Shown here: positions 55,267 to 64,000 of the stretch, in pieces
Layout: each line of letters opens with the position of its first letter
Numbering within the stretch: position 1 is the stretch's first letter
From: Mycoplasmopsis gallinacea
Lineage (GTDB): Bacteria; Bacillota_I; Bacilli_A; Mycoplasmatales; Metamycoplasmataceae
DNA length: 64,000 nt
Assembly: GCF_900660495.1 (NCBI RefSeq)
Contig: NZ_LR214950.1
Coordinates: forward strand, 1,010,839-1,074,838
Reading direction: 5' to 3'
Notes under the pieces: generated by a model
The model's database searches: none
Seen by the model: the letters and a program-made list of their open reading frames with translations, nothing else
Told to the model about the DNA's origin: nothing
Position numbers and translations under genes: made by a program

Positions 55267-55292
55267 GTGTCCATTGTGTAAAATAATAATGC

Positions 55293-55320
55293 TTGCAAAG
55301 AAAGGACACATTTTTATTAT
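55293..55320 (+). promoter_or_regulatory. Promoter of the IS30-type transposase
   Basis: TTGCAA (55293-55298), a 16-base spacer and TATTAT (55315-55320). The -10 abuts ATG 55321, so transcription would start a few codons inside the ORF. The in-frame TTG at 55330 could then be the real start. Confidence 0.45.
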
Positions 55321-56499
55321 ATGAAAAAATTGATAGATTTATCTAAACTAAATATTATTTGTGTAAAAAATAATGCTGAAAACTCACGTCACTTTATCAT
55401 AAAAGAAACAGATGATGAGATAAAACGTCTTCACTCAAATGTTTCTTCTAAAAGATTGCTTAGAGATAAACAAATATCTATACTATTAATGTGAGAAATT
55501 ATTTTAAAAGTTCTAGTGTTGAATTCAATATCAAAAGCAGCGAAATATTTTGGTTATCAATCTAGAACAATTAAACAAAAAATGGCAATAATGATTGAAA
55601 AAAATGACTATCATAAAAGCTTAAAAAATAAATTTATTTGCAAAAATTGTGGAGACAAAATTTTTATAACTAAATTTCTCTCCTTTAGAAAATTAGCAAA
55701 TCATTTACTCAGTTATAAAACTAAAAGGTTAATGATAGTGTCAGAATCACAAAAAAATAAGTGAAGTTACTTCAAGAAATATTGAAACGATGTAACTAAA
55801 GAATTAAGAAAAAAAGCAAGCAAAAACTCTAAAAACATTAAATGTAAAATGTCTGTGAAATTTATGGTCAACTCGTTCAAACAAACAAATCCAGATACTT
55901 TTTGTCCTACATTTAGCACAATTTACAAAGCTCTAAAGCAACAAAGAATAAAGCTTCCTCTTGACCCGCTTTTATATTTATCAAGAGGTGGCTATACAAA
56001 AACTACATTAAAGCAAGGTAAAAAATCCTTGATACACGCTAGAGACCTAAAATATAGACCTGAAGAAGCGGATTTAAGGCTAGAAAAAGGGCATTTTGAA
56101 GCTGATACAGTAATAGGTAAAAGAGAAGATAAGTTTGTTCTTTTTACACTTTTAGACCGTAAAACTAGAGAGTTATATATCGCTTTAACCAAAAGAGATG
56201 CAAAATCAATTAACAAAGCATTAAAAATGTTAATAAGAAAATACAATCTTGAAATAAAGACTTTGACAGTAGATAATGGTAGCGAAAACACACTTCTTCA
56301 TAAAGTGGTAGGTAAGAAAAAATTATTTAAATGTAAACCTTATGCTTCATATCAAAAAGGTTCAATTGAAAATGCTCATAGATACATTAGAAGATTTATT
56401 CCGAAGGGTAAAAGTTTCAATTCACTCACACAAGAATATGTGTTTTGACTCAAAGAACAAATCGATGAATACAAAAGAATATTAGCGATAGAAAATTAA
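55321..56499 (+). CDS. IS30-family transposase
   Basis: 392 residues with several UGA Trp codons. An N-terminal half with helix-turn-helix segments and a small CxxC finger (ICKNCGDKIF) precedes the DDE core: GHFEADTVIG (first Asp), TVDNGSEN (second Asp) and PYASYQKGSIENAHRYIRRF (Glu region), the IS30 pattern also seen in IS1630-type mycoplasma elements. The frame is intact. I could not define its terminal repeats or a target duplication. Confidence 0.85.
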
Positions 56500-56661
56500 A
56501 ATTAATATCGATAAATGCTAAGTTCAAGATTGACGACCTAAACTAAATTTATGTGAATAAAACCTATTTTTTGTGTAAATGTCAGTTTAAATAAGAATAG
56601 TCTTGTAATGACAGTCTTTTGTTACAAATACATTAATTGCGTTGGCACGCGGCCTTCTTTT

Positions 56662-56700
56662 CTTTTCTTTCGCAGAAAAGAAGCAAAAGAACTTCAAAAT
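56662..56700. repeat. 39-bp direct repeat, copy 1
   Basis: Identical to 56853-56891. It begins CTTTTCTTTCGCAGAAAAG, a hairpin, and ends AACTTCAAAAT. Confidence 0.85.
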
Positions 56701-56852
56701 TAATATGGGTAAAAGGGAAACTTTGGTCTTTGAGACCTAAACTAGATTTTAGTGACTGAAGCCCATTTAATGTGAAATGCTATTTTTTTGCGGTGTTGTG
56801 CTATGTCTATCTTTAGACACAGATTCAATGATTGTGCTGCCGCACGGGCCTC

Positions 56853-56891
56853 CTTTTCTTTCGCAGAAAAGAAGCAAAAGAACTTCAAAAT
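56853..56891. repeat. 39-bp direct repeat, copy 2
   Basis: Second perfect copy, 191 bases after the first. Confidence 0.85.
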
Positions 56892-57125
56892 TTATAAGAA
56901 AACAAGCCACAAGGGCTTGCGCTTTTGATTTTGCTTTTGTCACTATTTCTTCATTTTTTGCACTAATTTTTTTATAATTTAAACATTAAAAAAGCATTGT
57001 TATTTTTTACCACTTAACTTGCGCGTCACTTTTCCAATTTTTAGATCGTATTTTTAAAGATATTATCTCCTTATGAAAGTATATTTCAATATAATTATAT
57101 GAGTCTTAAATAAGTCAGAAAACCG

Positions 57126-57144
57126 TTTTTTTTTTTTTTTTTTT
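57126..57144. repeat. T19 homopolymer
   Basis: Nineteen T with no gene start nearby. On the minus strand it is A19 about 26 bases before a TATAAT (57094-57099) that now leads into no gene, as if the gene it served were lost. Confidence 0.6.
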
Positions 57145-57222
57145 GTTATAGCAAACATAAGTATAAGATAGTAATATTTGCTCAAATTTTAAAGGAATTT
57201 AGCACACTTAAACAATGAAAAT

Positions 57223-57246
57223 AAAAGCAGGAATTCCCCTGCTTTT
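57223..57246 (-). terminator. Terminator of the ABC exporter operon
   Basis: AAAAGCAGG and CCTGCTTTT around a 6-base loop, directly after the stop on the minus strand. Confidence 0.8.
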
Positions 57247-57247
57247 C

Positions 57248-59116
57248 TTATTTGAATTGAGCGCTGTAAAGAGATTCGTAAAATCCTTTTTGAGCAAGAA
57301 GTTCTTCATGAGTTCCTTCTTCAATGATTTTTCCAGCATCAATAACTAAAATTTTGTCAGCATTTTTAATGGTGCTAAGACGGTGAGCGATAATAAATGA
57401 AGTGCGATTTTTCATAAGCTCTAGCATCGCTTTTTGGATAATAATTTCAGTTTGAGAGTCAATATTTGAAGTAGCTTCATCTAAAATTACGATATTTCGA
57501 TTTGAAAGCATCGCTCTAGTAATTGCAATAAGTTGTCTTTGGCCTTGAGAGATGTTGTTTCCGTTACTTTCAATCACTGTATCATATCCATTTTTCATAG
57601 TTTCGATAAAGTGATGCGCATTAGTTAATTTAGCTGCAGCAATCATTTGTTCATCAGAAATATTTGGATTAGCAATTTTAAGATTATATCTAATGGTTTC
57701 ATTAAATAAAAACGAGTCTTGCAAGATAACAGTCATATTATCTCTTAGATTTTCAGTTTTAATTTCATTAAGTTCATAACCATCAATTAAAATGCTTCCT
57801 TTGTTATAATCATACATTTTACTTAAAAGGTTAATAATTGTGGTTTTTCCAGCTCCAGTTGGTCCAACAATAGCAATTGTTTGGCCTTGCTTAACTTTAA
57901 AACTAGCATCATTTAATTGTCAATTTTCAAGGTTTTCATTATATTTGAAAAAAACATTTTTAAATATGATTTCACCTTTAACTTCTCTATCTAAGGTGTA
58001 TTTTTCTTTACTTAAATCAGGTTCTTTTAATTCAGTTAGGCGATGCACTCTTTTTGATGAAGCAATTCCAACTTGAACATTAAAAGCTAAGCTTAAAAGG
58101 TTTTGAAATGGTCCCATAAAGTTTCAATTAAGTGAAACGTAAGTAATAATAAGTGAAGGAGTAGCAATCCCACTTTCTGAAGATCCAAAAAATGGAAGTC
58201 CTCACATTGAAACTTTATTAATGTAGAAAATAGCTGCAATTCCTGAAATAATTAAGATAATAAGGTTTGAAATTAAGTTATATCAGGTTTCAAAGCTACG
58301 CGCAATAGTATCACCTTTAAATGCAATTTGACGAATTGTTTTAGTAATTTTTTTAAGGTTGCTAAAAACAAATTTTTGTTGATTAAATGAATTAGTAACC
58401 ATTGTATTATTAAGTGATTCTTCGACAAAAGCATTAAGCAAACCAAAGGTATTTTGAGTTTGAGTAAAGTATTTCTGTGCTTTTTGAATAATTAAAAACA
58501 CTGAAAAGAATAAAACTAATGTTAATGGAATAACTATTAATGAAAGTTTAAGCGAAATAAGGCAAAGGAAAATACCTGAAAAAATAATGTTAAAGCAGCT
58601 ACTAAAAATTTGACTAGTGATTTGAAAAAGTGAATTACCAACGTTGTTAACATCATTAATTAATGATGAAATTAAATCACCAGCCTTTTGTGAATCATAG
58701 TATTTAATAGGCATTTTATAAAGTTTATGCATAATTTTTAAACGTAAGTTAGTTGCTGCAATAAATGAAGCTTTAACATAAAAAAGAGCTTCTAAATATT
58801 TAAAAATACCATATAAAATAAACATTAAAGCAAGGCAAGAAAGGAAAATAAAGAATTGATTTCATTGGAAAATTGGCACTGCACCATTTATATATGGTTC
58901 AAAATAAAGATGCAAAATTTGCCCAATTAAAATACTTCCCGCAGTGTAAGCAAGTGAGTTTAAAATTGCAAAAAGTAGACCTAAATAGTAATATTTCTTA
59001 CTTTCTTTTAAATACGATCAAAGAACTTTAAACACCTTCAAAGAAGAAAGGTTATTACTTTTAGAGCTAGAATGAGCTATTTCTTGTCTAACTTTTTCTA
59101 AAGTTAATTTTTCCAT
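57248..59116 (-). CDS. ABC exporter half-transporter, catalytic partner
   Basis: 622 residues: six transmembrane helices (about 35-320) and an ATPase domain with IVGPTGAGKTT, signature ISQGQRQL, ILDEATSNID (catalytic Glu present) and the switch His in IIAHRLSTI. It pairs with the gene 10 bases upstream to form a heterodimeric multidrug/lipid-type exporter. AAAGGAGAAAAATGG fixes the start. The substrate is unknown. Confidence 0.9.
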
Positions 59117-59126
59117 TTTTCTCCTT

Positions 59127-60936
59127 TTATTGTTCTAATTGATTATGGTAAATTTCTCTGTATCACTTACATTCTTTAGTTAGCTGTTCGTGTTTTCCTT
59201 TTGCAATAATTTCGCCTGCGTTAATGACTAAAATTTCATCAGAATGCTTAATTGAGTTAATTTTTTGTGAAATGATAATTGTGGTGCAATCGTAATATTT
59301 TTTAATGTTTTCAATTAGCTTTTTAGTAGTTAAATTATCTAAAGCACTAGTTGAATCATCTAGAATTAAAATTTTCGGATTTACTAAAAGTGAACGGGCA
59401 ATTGAAAGCCTTTGTTTTTGGCCACCAGAAAGGTTTTTCCCTCTTTGATACACCGGATGATCCAGTCCATCATCAAAGCGATAAACAAAATCAATAGAAC
59501 AAGACGCAGTTAAAGCTTTACTAATTTCTTCTGCAGTTGCATCTGGCTTAGCAAAAAGTAAATTCGATCTAATTGTACCTGCAAAAAGCTGCGATTCTTG
59601 ATAAACAATAGCTAATGATTCGCTTAAATCTTTTGAATTAATTTGATTAAGTTCTTTATCATTAATTAAAATGCTTCCTTCGGTATATTTAAGGTTATTG
59701 GCAATTAATGTTCCAATTGTAGTTTTACCACTGCCGGTTGGACCAATTATTCCTAAAGTTTTTCCTCCATTAACTTTAAAGTTAATGTTTTTTAAGATGT
59801 ATTCGGGTGAATTTTTATAGTATTTAAAGTTAAAATCTTTAAATTCAACTGAGAAATCTTTAGTAGGTAAAGATTTATCTAAAGTAAGTCCATTAGCTAC
59901 ATTTAAATCATCATAAGGCTTTTCTAAAATCTCAACAATTCTTCCGGCACTAGTTTTAGCTCTAAAAAGAATTCCTAAAAATTGTGAAAGCATTAAGATA
60001 CCAAATGAAATAAGTACTTCATATTCAATAAAAACGTTAATTGTGGCAAAAAATTGTCTTTTATCACCGCTAATGTCATTTAAATTGTATGCAGCAATAT
60101 AGTAAATAGCAACAATAACAAGGTTGATAATCGCAAAAAAGGCTGGGTTTCCAATTGCAAAATAGCTAAAAGTTTTAATTTCCACACTTGATCACCTTTT
60201 GTTTGCTAAATCAAACTTGTGTTTTTGTTTTTGTTCTAAATTGTAAGTTTTAATAAGTTTTGAACCAATAATTGATTCTTCTACTTCTTTAGTAATTTGG
60301 TCTAAGTTTTTTCTATTTTTCTTAATCAGTGGATTTACTAATTTAAAAATAAGTAAAAGCACAAACACAAGAACCGGGACAACCCCAATAGCTGCTCAAG
60401 AAAGATTTACATCAGTTAAAAATGAAAATACTACCCCGACAATGATAAAAAATGGAGCACGTACTAATGAACTTGAAGCACTCATTAAAAAGTCTCAAAA
60501 GATGGCAACATCATCATTAATTCTAGTAATTAAAGTTTCGGTTTTAAGTTCTGCAATATCTTTAATGCTTAATTTTTGATACTTTTCAAATAAAGTGTTT
60601 CTTAAATGGTTTGAACTAAGCTCGCCAGCATAAGTAGTAATTAGCACGCTACCAATTGATGTAATCAACCCAAAAACAATCATTAAAATAACAATAATAA
60701 TTAGTTTGGTAATTGCCTGGGCTTGCGTATTTGAAGGGAATAAATTAACCTTGTTAAATAGCACTATGTAATAAGTTTGACTAGCTTCATTTGAGCTAGG
60801 AGCAATCAATGAAAGAAACTGACTAAGCAAAATTGGCAAAAACATCGTAATAACAACGTTAATTAAAATCAAAATAATACCTATTAAAAATAGAGTTTTT
60901 ACTTTTTTTTGGCAAGAGTTTAAATACCTTTATCAT
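59127..60936 (-). CDS. ABC exporter half-transporter, degenerate-site partner (frameshift near the start)
   Basis: About 602 residues if one base is restored. ATG 60936 with AAGGAGG upstream reads MIKVFKLLPKKK and then stops, because the A run (plus-strand T8 at 60903-60910) is one base short. The rest is intact and could also start at TTG 60872. It has six helices, then IIGPTGSGKTT, NLSGGQKQRL, ILDDSTSALD (Asp in place of the catalytic Glu) and IISQKINSI (Gln in place of the switch His). Degenerate Walker B and switch residues on one subunit are typical of heterodimeric exporters. Confidence 0.82.
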
Positions 60937-61109
60937 AATAAACCTCCTTTGGTATTTATTTGATTTATTTTGCTTTTAGATAGCATAATTAACCTTATAC
61001 ATTAATAATTTTTTAAATTATAACACTTTAAAATTAAAGATTCAATAATTCTAAATTTTAGAGCAGAAAGCAAAAAGTTACGCACCTTTTGCACGCAACT
61101 TAAAGCTAG

Positions 61110-62476
61110 CTATTTGTTAAATTTAGCTATAACAAATAAAATTCCACCAATGATTAATGAAGCTAGATACGAAACTAAAACAATAGTATTTTCAAACACT
61201 TCAGGAATGACCTACAATCATTGGGAATAGGTAAATAACAATTAAGCTAATAAGCAAAATCATCACTAAATAATAGATGATTTTTTCATATCAAGGAATT
61301 GTAATTACCTTATTTTTGCGTTCTAAAATTAGCGCTGTGATGAAAGTGAGCACATATTGAACTAAAAATGAAATCGTTTCCTATCTCGATAACTGAAAGG
61401 AAGAAGTTTTTAAGATTTAAAAACTCAGGAAGAGCCCAAAACACTATTAATGAAAAAATAGTAAGTCCAAGCGAAAAATAAATAGCATTGCGATATTCAC
61501 CACGTGAATTAGTTTTGATTAAGAATTTAGGCAAATATCCATCTTCTGCAAGCGGAATTAATTGCCTTGAATTAACTAAGACAGTTGAAATTTTTGATGA
61601 AATTTGATTAAAAATAGTCCCAATTACAAAAATAACAAGTCCAGTAATTGATCAGGTTTTAAGGAAAATATTACTAAATTGCCCATTTAAAACGCTTGAG
61701 TTTATCCCTAAAAGTACTAAGTAAAATACCAAGTAAAACCCAACAATAAATCCGAAAGATAAAAAGAGCACTTTTTTAATTTTATTAGTTTTGCGCATCC
61801 TTAGTCATTGCAGCAATACTTTCAAAACCACCAAAAAGCATACATAAATGAAATTACTGAGCTTGAAAATTAAATAAGCATATTCACTTTTAGGTTTATC
61901 AATTAACCCGCTAAAATTGGTTGAGTAACTTGGGTTTTTAAAAGCTAAATAAACTGACAGTAGAAGTGCTAAAAAGATAATGGTTCATTTAATAATTGCT
62001 GAAAGATAGATAACTTTTGTGCTTAATTTGAGCCCAAATGTGGAAATAAACATAAGCAAAATATAAAATAAAAATGAAATTCCTCTAACAATTGAAATTA
62101 CCATTTGATTATCAGTAACTACCGAAATTGCAGTAGCTAAAAATAATGGTCCAGCTGCTGAAAGAATTGGCCCTTGCATAAATTGACTTCAACCAACTCA
62201 AAAAGCAAATAATTTCTTAGCTTTAGAATCCCCTATCTTTTTGGCATAGTAATATGATCCGCCATATTCTTCGCTATATACTGCTGCTAATCTTGAAAAA
62301 ACTAGAACAATTCCTAAGGTAATAAATGAAGTTAATAAAATAGTTAATAAACCTAGAGCTTTTAAATTAGTAATAGTCAAAATGGTGCTAACAAAACCAA
62401 ATCCCACTATGAAGTTAATTGTGAAGAAAATGAAGTTTTTCTCACTGAAAGCTTTTATGCTTGATTGTGTGTTCAT
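61110..62476 (-). pseudogene. APC-family amino acid permease, multiply frameshifted
   Basis: The intact frame from ATG 62476 gives the permease N-terminus (FGFVSTILTITNLKALG, EEYGGSYYYAKK, WVGWSQFMQGP), with helices throughout. The frame breaks near 61840 (T run; the restored frame reads FFGGFESIAAMTKDAQ), again near 61795 (A run), near 61383, and near 61210. With four repairs it would be about 450 residues with 12 helices. The neighbouring potA also has frameshifts, so poor sequence quality is as likely as decay. Confidence 0.75.
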
Positions 62477-62721
62477 GGATATAATTTTAATGCAAAAAGT
62501 TTAAAAAAGAAATGAAAAGTAAGCTTTTTTGTTATTTTTGGTTTTATAAACTTTTTTCACCTAGCTATTAAAAAGCCTAATTTTTATAAATGCTAATGCC
62601 TAAATAAGATATAAAAAAATCGTTTCTAAAACTTTTAATTTTACTTAAGAAAATGTCGATAATTTAAGTATGTTTTTAGCAGTGGATTCAAAACTTTTTA
62701 AGAGCAAAATTGTTGGATAAA

Positions 62722-62907
62722 ATGATTATCGATTTTTTACATTTTGGTAAAATTCAATCTATGAAAAATATGGTAAGACGTAATATTCATTTAGCAATTA
62801 AATGGATATTGATTAATTTTTGCGATATTCACTACCCTGCGCTTGAAAAATTTGTAGAAGAATATTGCGAAAATATCTATGATTGTGCCTCCCAGTTGAA
62901 TAATTAA
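62722..62907 (+). CDS. Small hypothetical ORF upstream of potA
   Basis: 61 residues from ATG 62722 (TTG 62710 possible). It reads [19 protein letters not shown] and ends with an acidic helix. It has no clear ribosome-binding site and no known domain. It stops inside a 20-base palindrome. Its reality is doubtful. Confidence 0.3.
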   Translation: MIIDFLHFGKIQSMKNMVRRNIHLAIKWILINFCDIHYPALEKFVEEYCENIYDCASQLNN

Positions 62908-62915
62908 TTATTCAA
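62896..62915. promoter_or_regulatory. 20-bp perfect palindrome before potA
   Basis: TTGAATAATTAATTATTCAA, 25 bases upstream of the potA ATG. It could be an operator or a weak terminator; the T run is poor. Confidence 0.4.
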
Positions 62916-62940
62916 TTTAAAATAAAGGAGGAAAATAATA

Positions 62941-64000
62941 TGCAAAGTGTTAAAACAAACACAAAAAAGAATAATTATGTTATTGAATTAGTTGAAGTTA
63001 CCAAAGAATTTGGTAATAAGACTGTTTTAGATGAAGTTAATTTAAACATTAATCGTGGAGAGTTTGTAACTCTTCTTGGACCTAGTGGTAGTGGTAAACT
63101 ACTATCTTAAGATTACTTGGTGGTTTTGAATGAGCTACCCGTGGTGAAATTAAATTTAATGGACTGGATATTAAAGATCTTGCTCCATACAAAAGAAACG
63201 TTTCTACAATTTTTCAAGATTATGCCCTTTTCCCTCACTTAAATGTTGAAGGAAACATTATGTATGGACTTAAATTAAAAAGAGTTCCAAAAGATAAAGA
63301 CAAAATTAGTCAAAAAACAATCGATAGATACCAAAAGAAACTTGTGCAATGAGAAGCTAAAGCAGCTGCTAAAATTTCTAAATTACAAGAAAAACAAGAC
63401 CAATACGAAAAAGAGCTTGAAGCCTTAAATGAAGAGACAAAAGAATACAAAAAACGTCTTACTTGACTTGATGATTCAGATTTTGAATATTCATATTGAG
63501 AAAATTATGTAAGCGAAAAATCAAAAGCTTTTGAAAACCGTCACTTTAAACGTAAATTAACTAACGAAGAAACACAAGAAGCTATTAACAAAATCATTGA
63601 AATTGTTGGTCTTAAAGGAAATGAAAAAAGAAGCATCAACGAACTTTCAGGAGGGATGAAGCAGCGTGTTGCTCTTGCTCGTAGCTTAGTTATTGAGCCT
63701 GAAATTTTACTTTTAGACGAGCCGCTTAGTGCTCTTGATGCTAAAATCCGTAAAAAAATGCAAATTCTTCTTAGAAACCGTGCAACAAGAACTTGGTCTT
63801 ACATTTATTTTTGTTACTCACGACCAAAACGAAGCTTTAGAACTTTCAGATCGCATTGCTGTTATGCGTGATGGAAAAATTGAGCAATATGATACACCTA
63901 AAAACATTTATGATTTCCCAGTTAATATTTGAGTTGCTAAATTCATTGGTGATTCAAACATTTTTGATGCTAAATTCTTAGAAAATGGAAATGTAAAACT
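62941..64000 (+). pseudogene. potA: Spermidine/putrescine ABC transporter ATPase PotA, two frameshifts, 3' end outside window
   Basis: AAAGGAGG precedes ATG 62941. Walker A reads GPSGSGK, then the frame breaks because one A is missing at about 63098; restoring it gives [11 protein letters not shown]. The middle (about 63290-63560) encodes a charged coiled-coil insert typical of mycoplasma Pot[10 protein letters not shown] and [11 protein letters not shown] follow. A second break at about 63778 is one surplus C; removing it gives [17 protein letters not shown]. The gene runs off the window. It would power polyamine import with PotBC and a PotD-type protein. Confidence 0.85.

Larger units (their letters stand above)
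56500..57222. other. Non-coding mosaic region after the IS30-type gene
   Basis: No credible gene. It holds two degenerate copies of a roughly 195-base unit, each with GACCTAAACTA (56535, 56734), a 39-base perfect repeat and a GC-rich word resembling GCACGCGGCC/GCACGGGCC, plus a T19 tract and a CTTTTCT/AGAAAAG hairpin. Possible origins are IS ends or a small RNA. Confidence 0.5.

Noticed and set aside
55992..56291. 99-codon minus-strand ORF in the IS30-type gene
   Set aside because: Shadow of the transposase catalytic core.
56641..56900. tRNA or rRNA gene in the GC-richer stretch
   Set aside because: No cloverleaf arms, no TTC-loop pattern and no rRNA signature could be found.

Overview
The window reads as chromosomal DNA of a mycoplasma of the hominis group (Mycoplasma/Mycoplasmopsis). 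It is very AT-rich. UGA must be read as tryptophan in nearly every gene: many conserved proteins (ValS, FtsZ, RNase J, DinB) run straight through in-frame TGA. Surface proteins carry lipoprotein signal peptides. Gene content (nusB-sufS-sufU, fused NadD-YqeK, a phosphotriesterase-fold lactonase beside an ascorbate PTS, IS1634-like elements) recalls M. synoviae, M. agalactiae and M. bovis. The species cannot be fixed from the sequence alone. I found no rRNA, tRNA or CRISPR array.

Layout. 1-2.5 kb: end of valS, folD, and rpsT on the minus strand. 2.6-7.9 kb: a PotD-like binding protein, a lipoprotein, a small membrane protein, and a lipoprotein that resembles PM0188-type (GT80) sialyltransferases and sits behind an A16 tract abutting its -10 box. 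8-11 kb: a minimal division cluster mraZ-rsmH-ftsZ. 11.3-19 kb: a dense run of nusB, a hypothetical gene, sufS, sufU, dinB, nadD-yqeK, rluB, a lipoprotein, an M42 aminopeptidase and yneF. 19.3-21.7 kb: K+ uptake ktrB-ktrA. 22-27.6 kb: a DUF3137-like membrane protein, RNase J, an intact IS1634-like element flanked by a 293-bp target duplication, and tsaC. 27.6-29.4 kb: an endonuclease-I lipoprotein. 29.6-38 kb: an RpiR regulator divergent from an ascorbate operon (lactonase, UlaA-B-C-D-E-F, HAD phosphatase, hypothetical). 38-40.6 kb: a C39-peptidase ABC exporter with an accessory protein. 40.7-47.3 kb: a YbeY-Cdd fusion, era and oppABC without oppDF.

47.3-49.4 kb: a second, diverged and frameshifted IS1634-like copy with a 100-bp duplication. 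49.4-54.4 kb: a giant GA/FIVAR-type surface protein that looks 5'-truncated. 54.4-57.2 kb: a mosaic accessory patch with strong hairpins, a small two-TM protein, an IS30-family transposase, a 39-bp direct repeat and a T19 tract. 57.2-61 kb: a two-gene ABC exporter. 61.1-64 kb: a frameshifted amino-acid permease and the start of a frameshifted potA.

How the genes work together. The ula block would import ascorbate as its 6-phosphate and convert it to D-xylulose 5-phosphate. RpiR palindromes lie between the regulator and the operon. SufS/SufU form a minimal Fe-S assembly pair, and KtrB/KtrA a gated K+ channel. Several genes have TATAAT only 6-11 nt before the ATG, suggesting leaderless transcripts. 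Eight single-base frameshifts occur after 48 kb, seven of them between 60.9 and 63.8 kb. They may be sequencing error or gene decay and should be checked before any of those genes is called dead.
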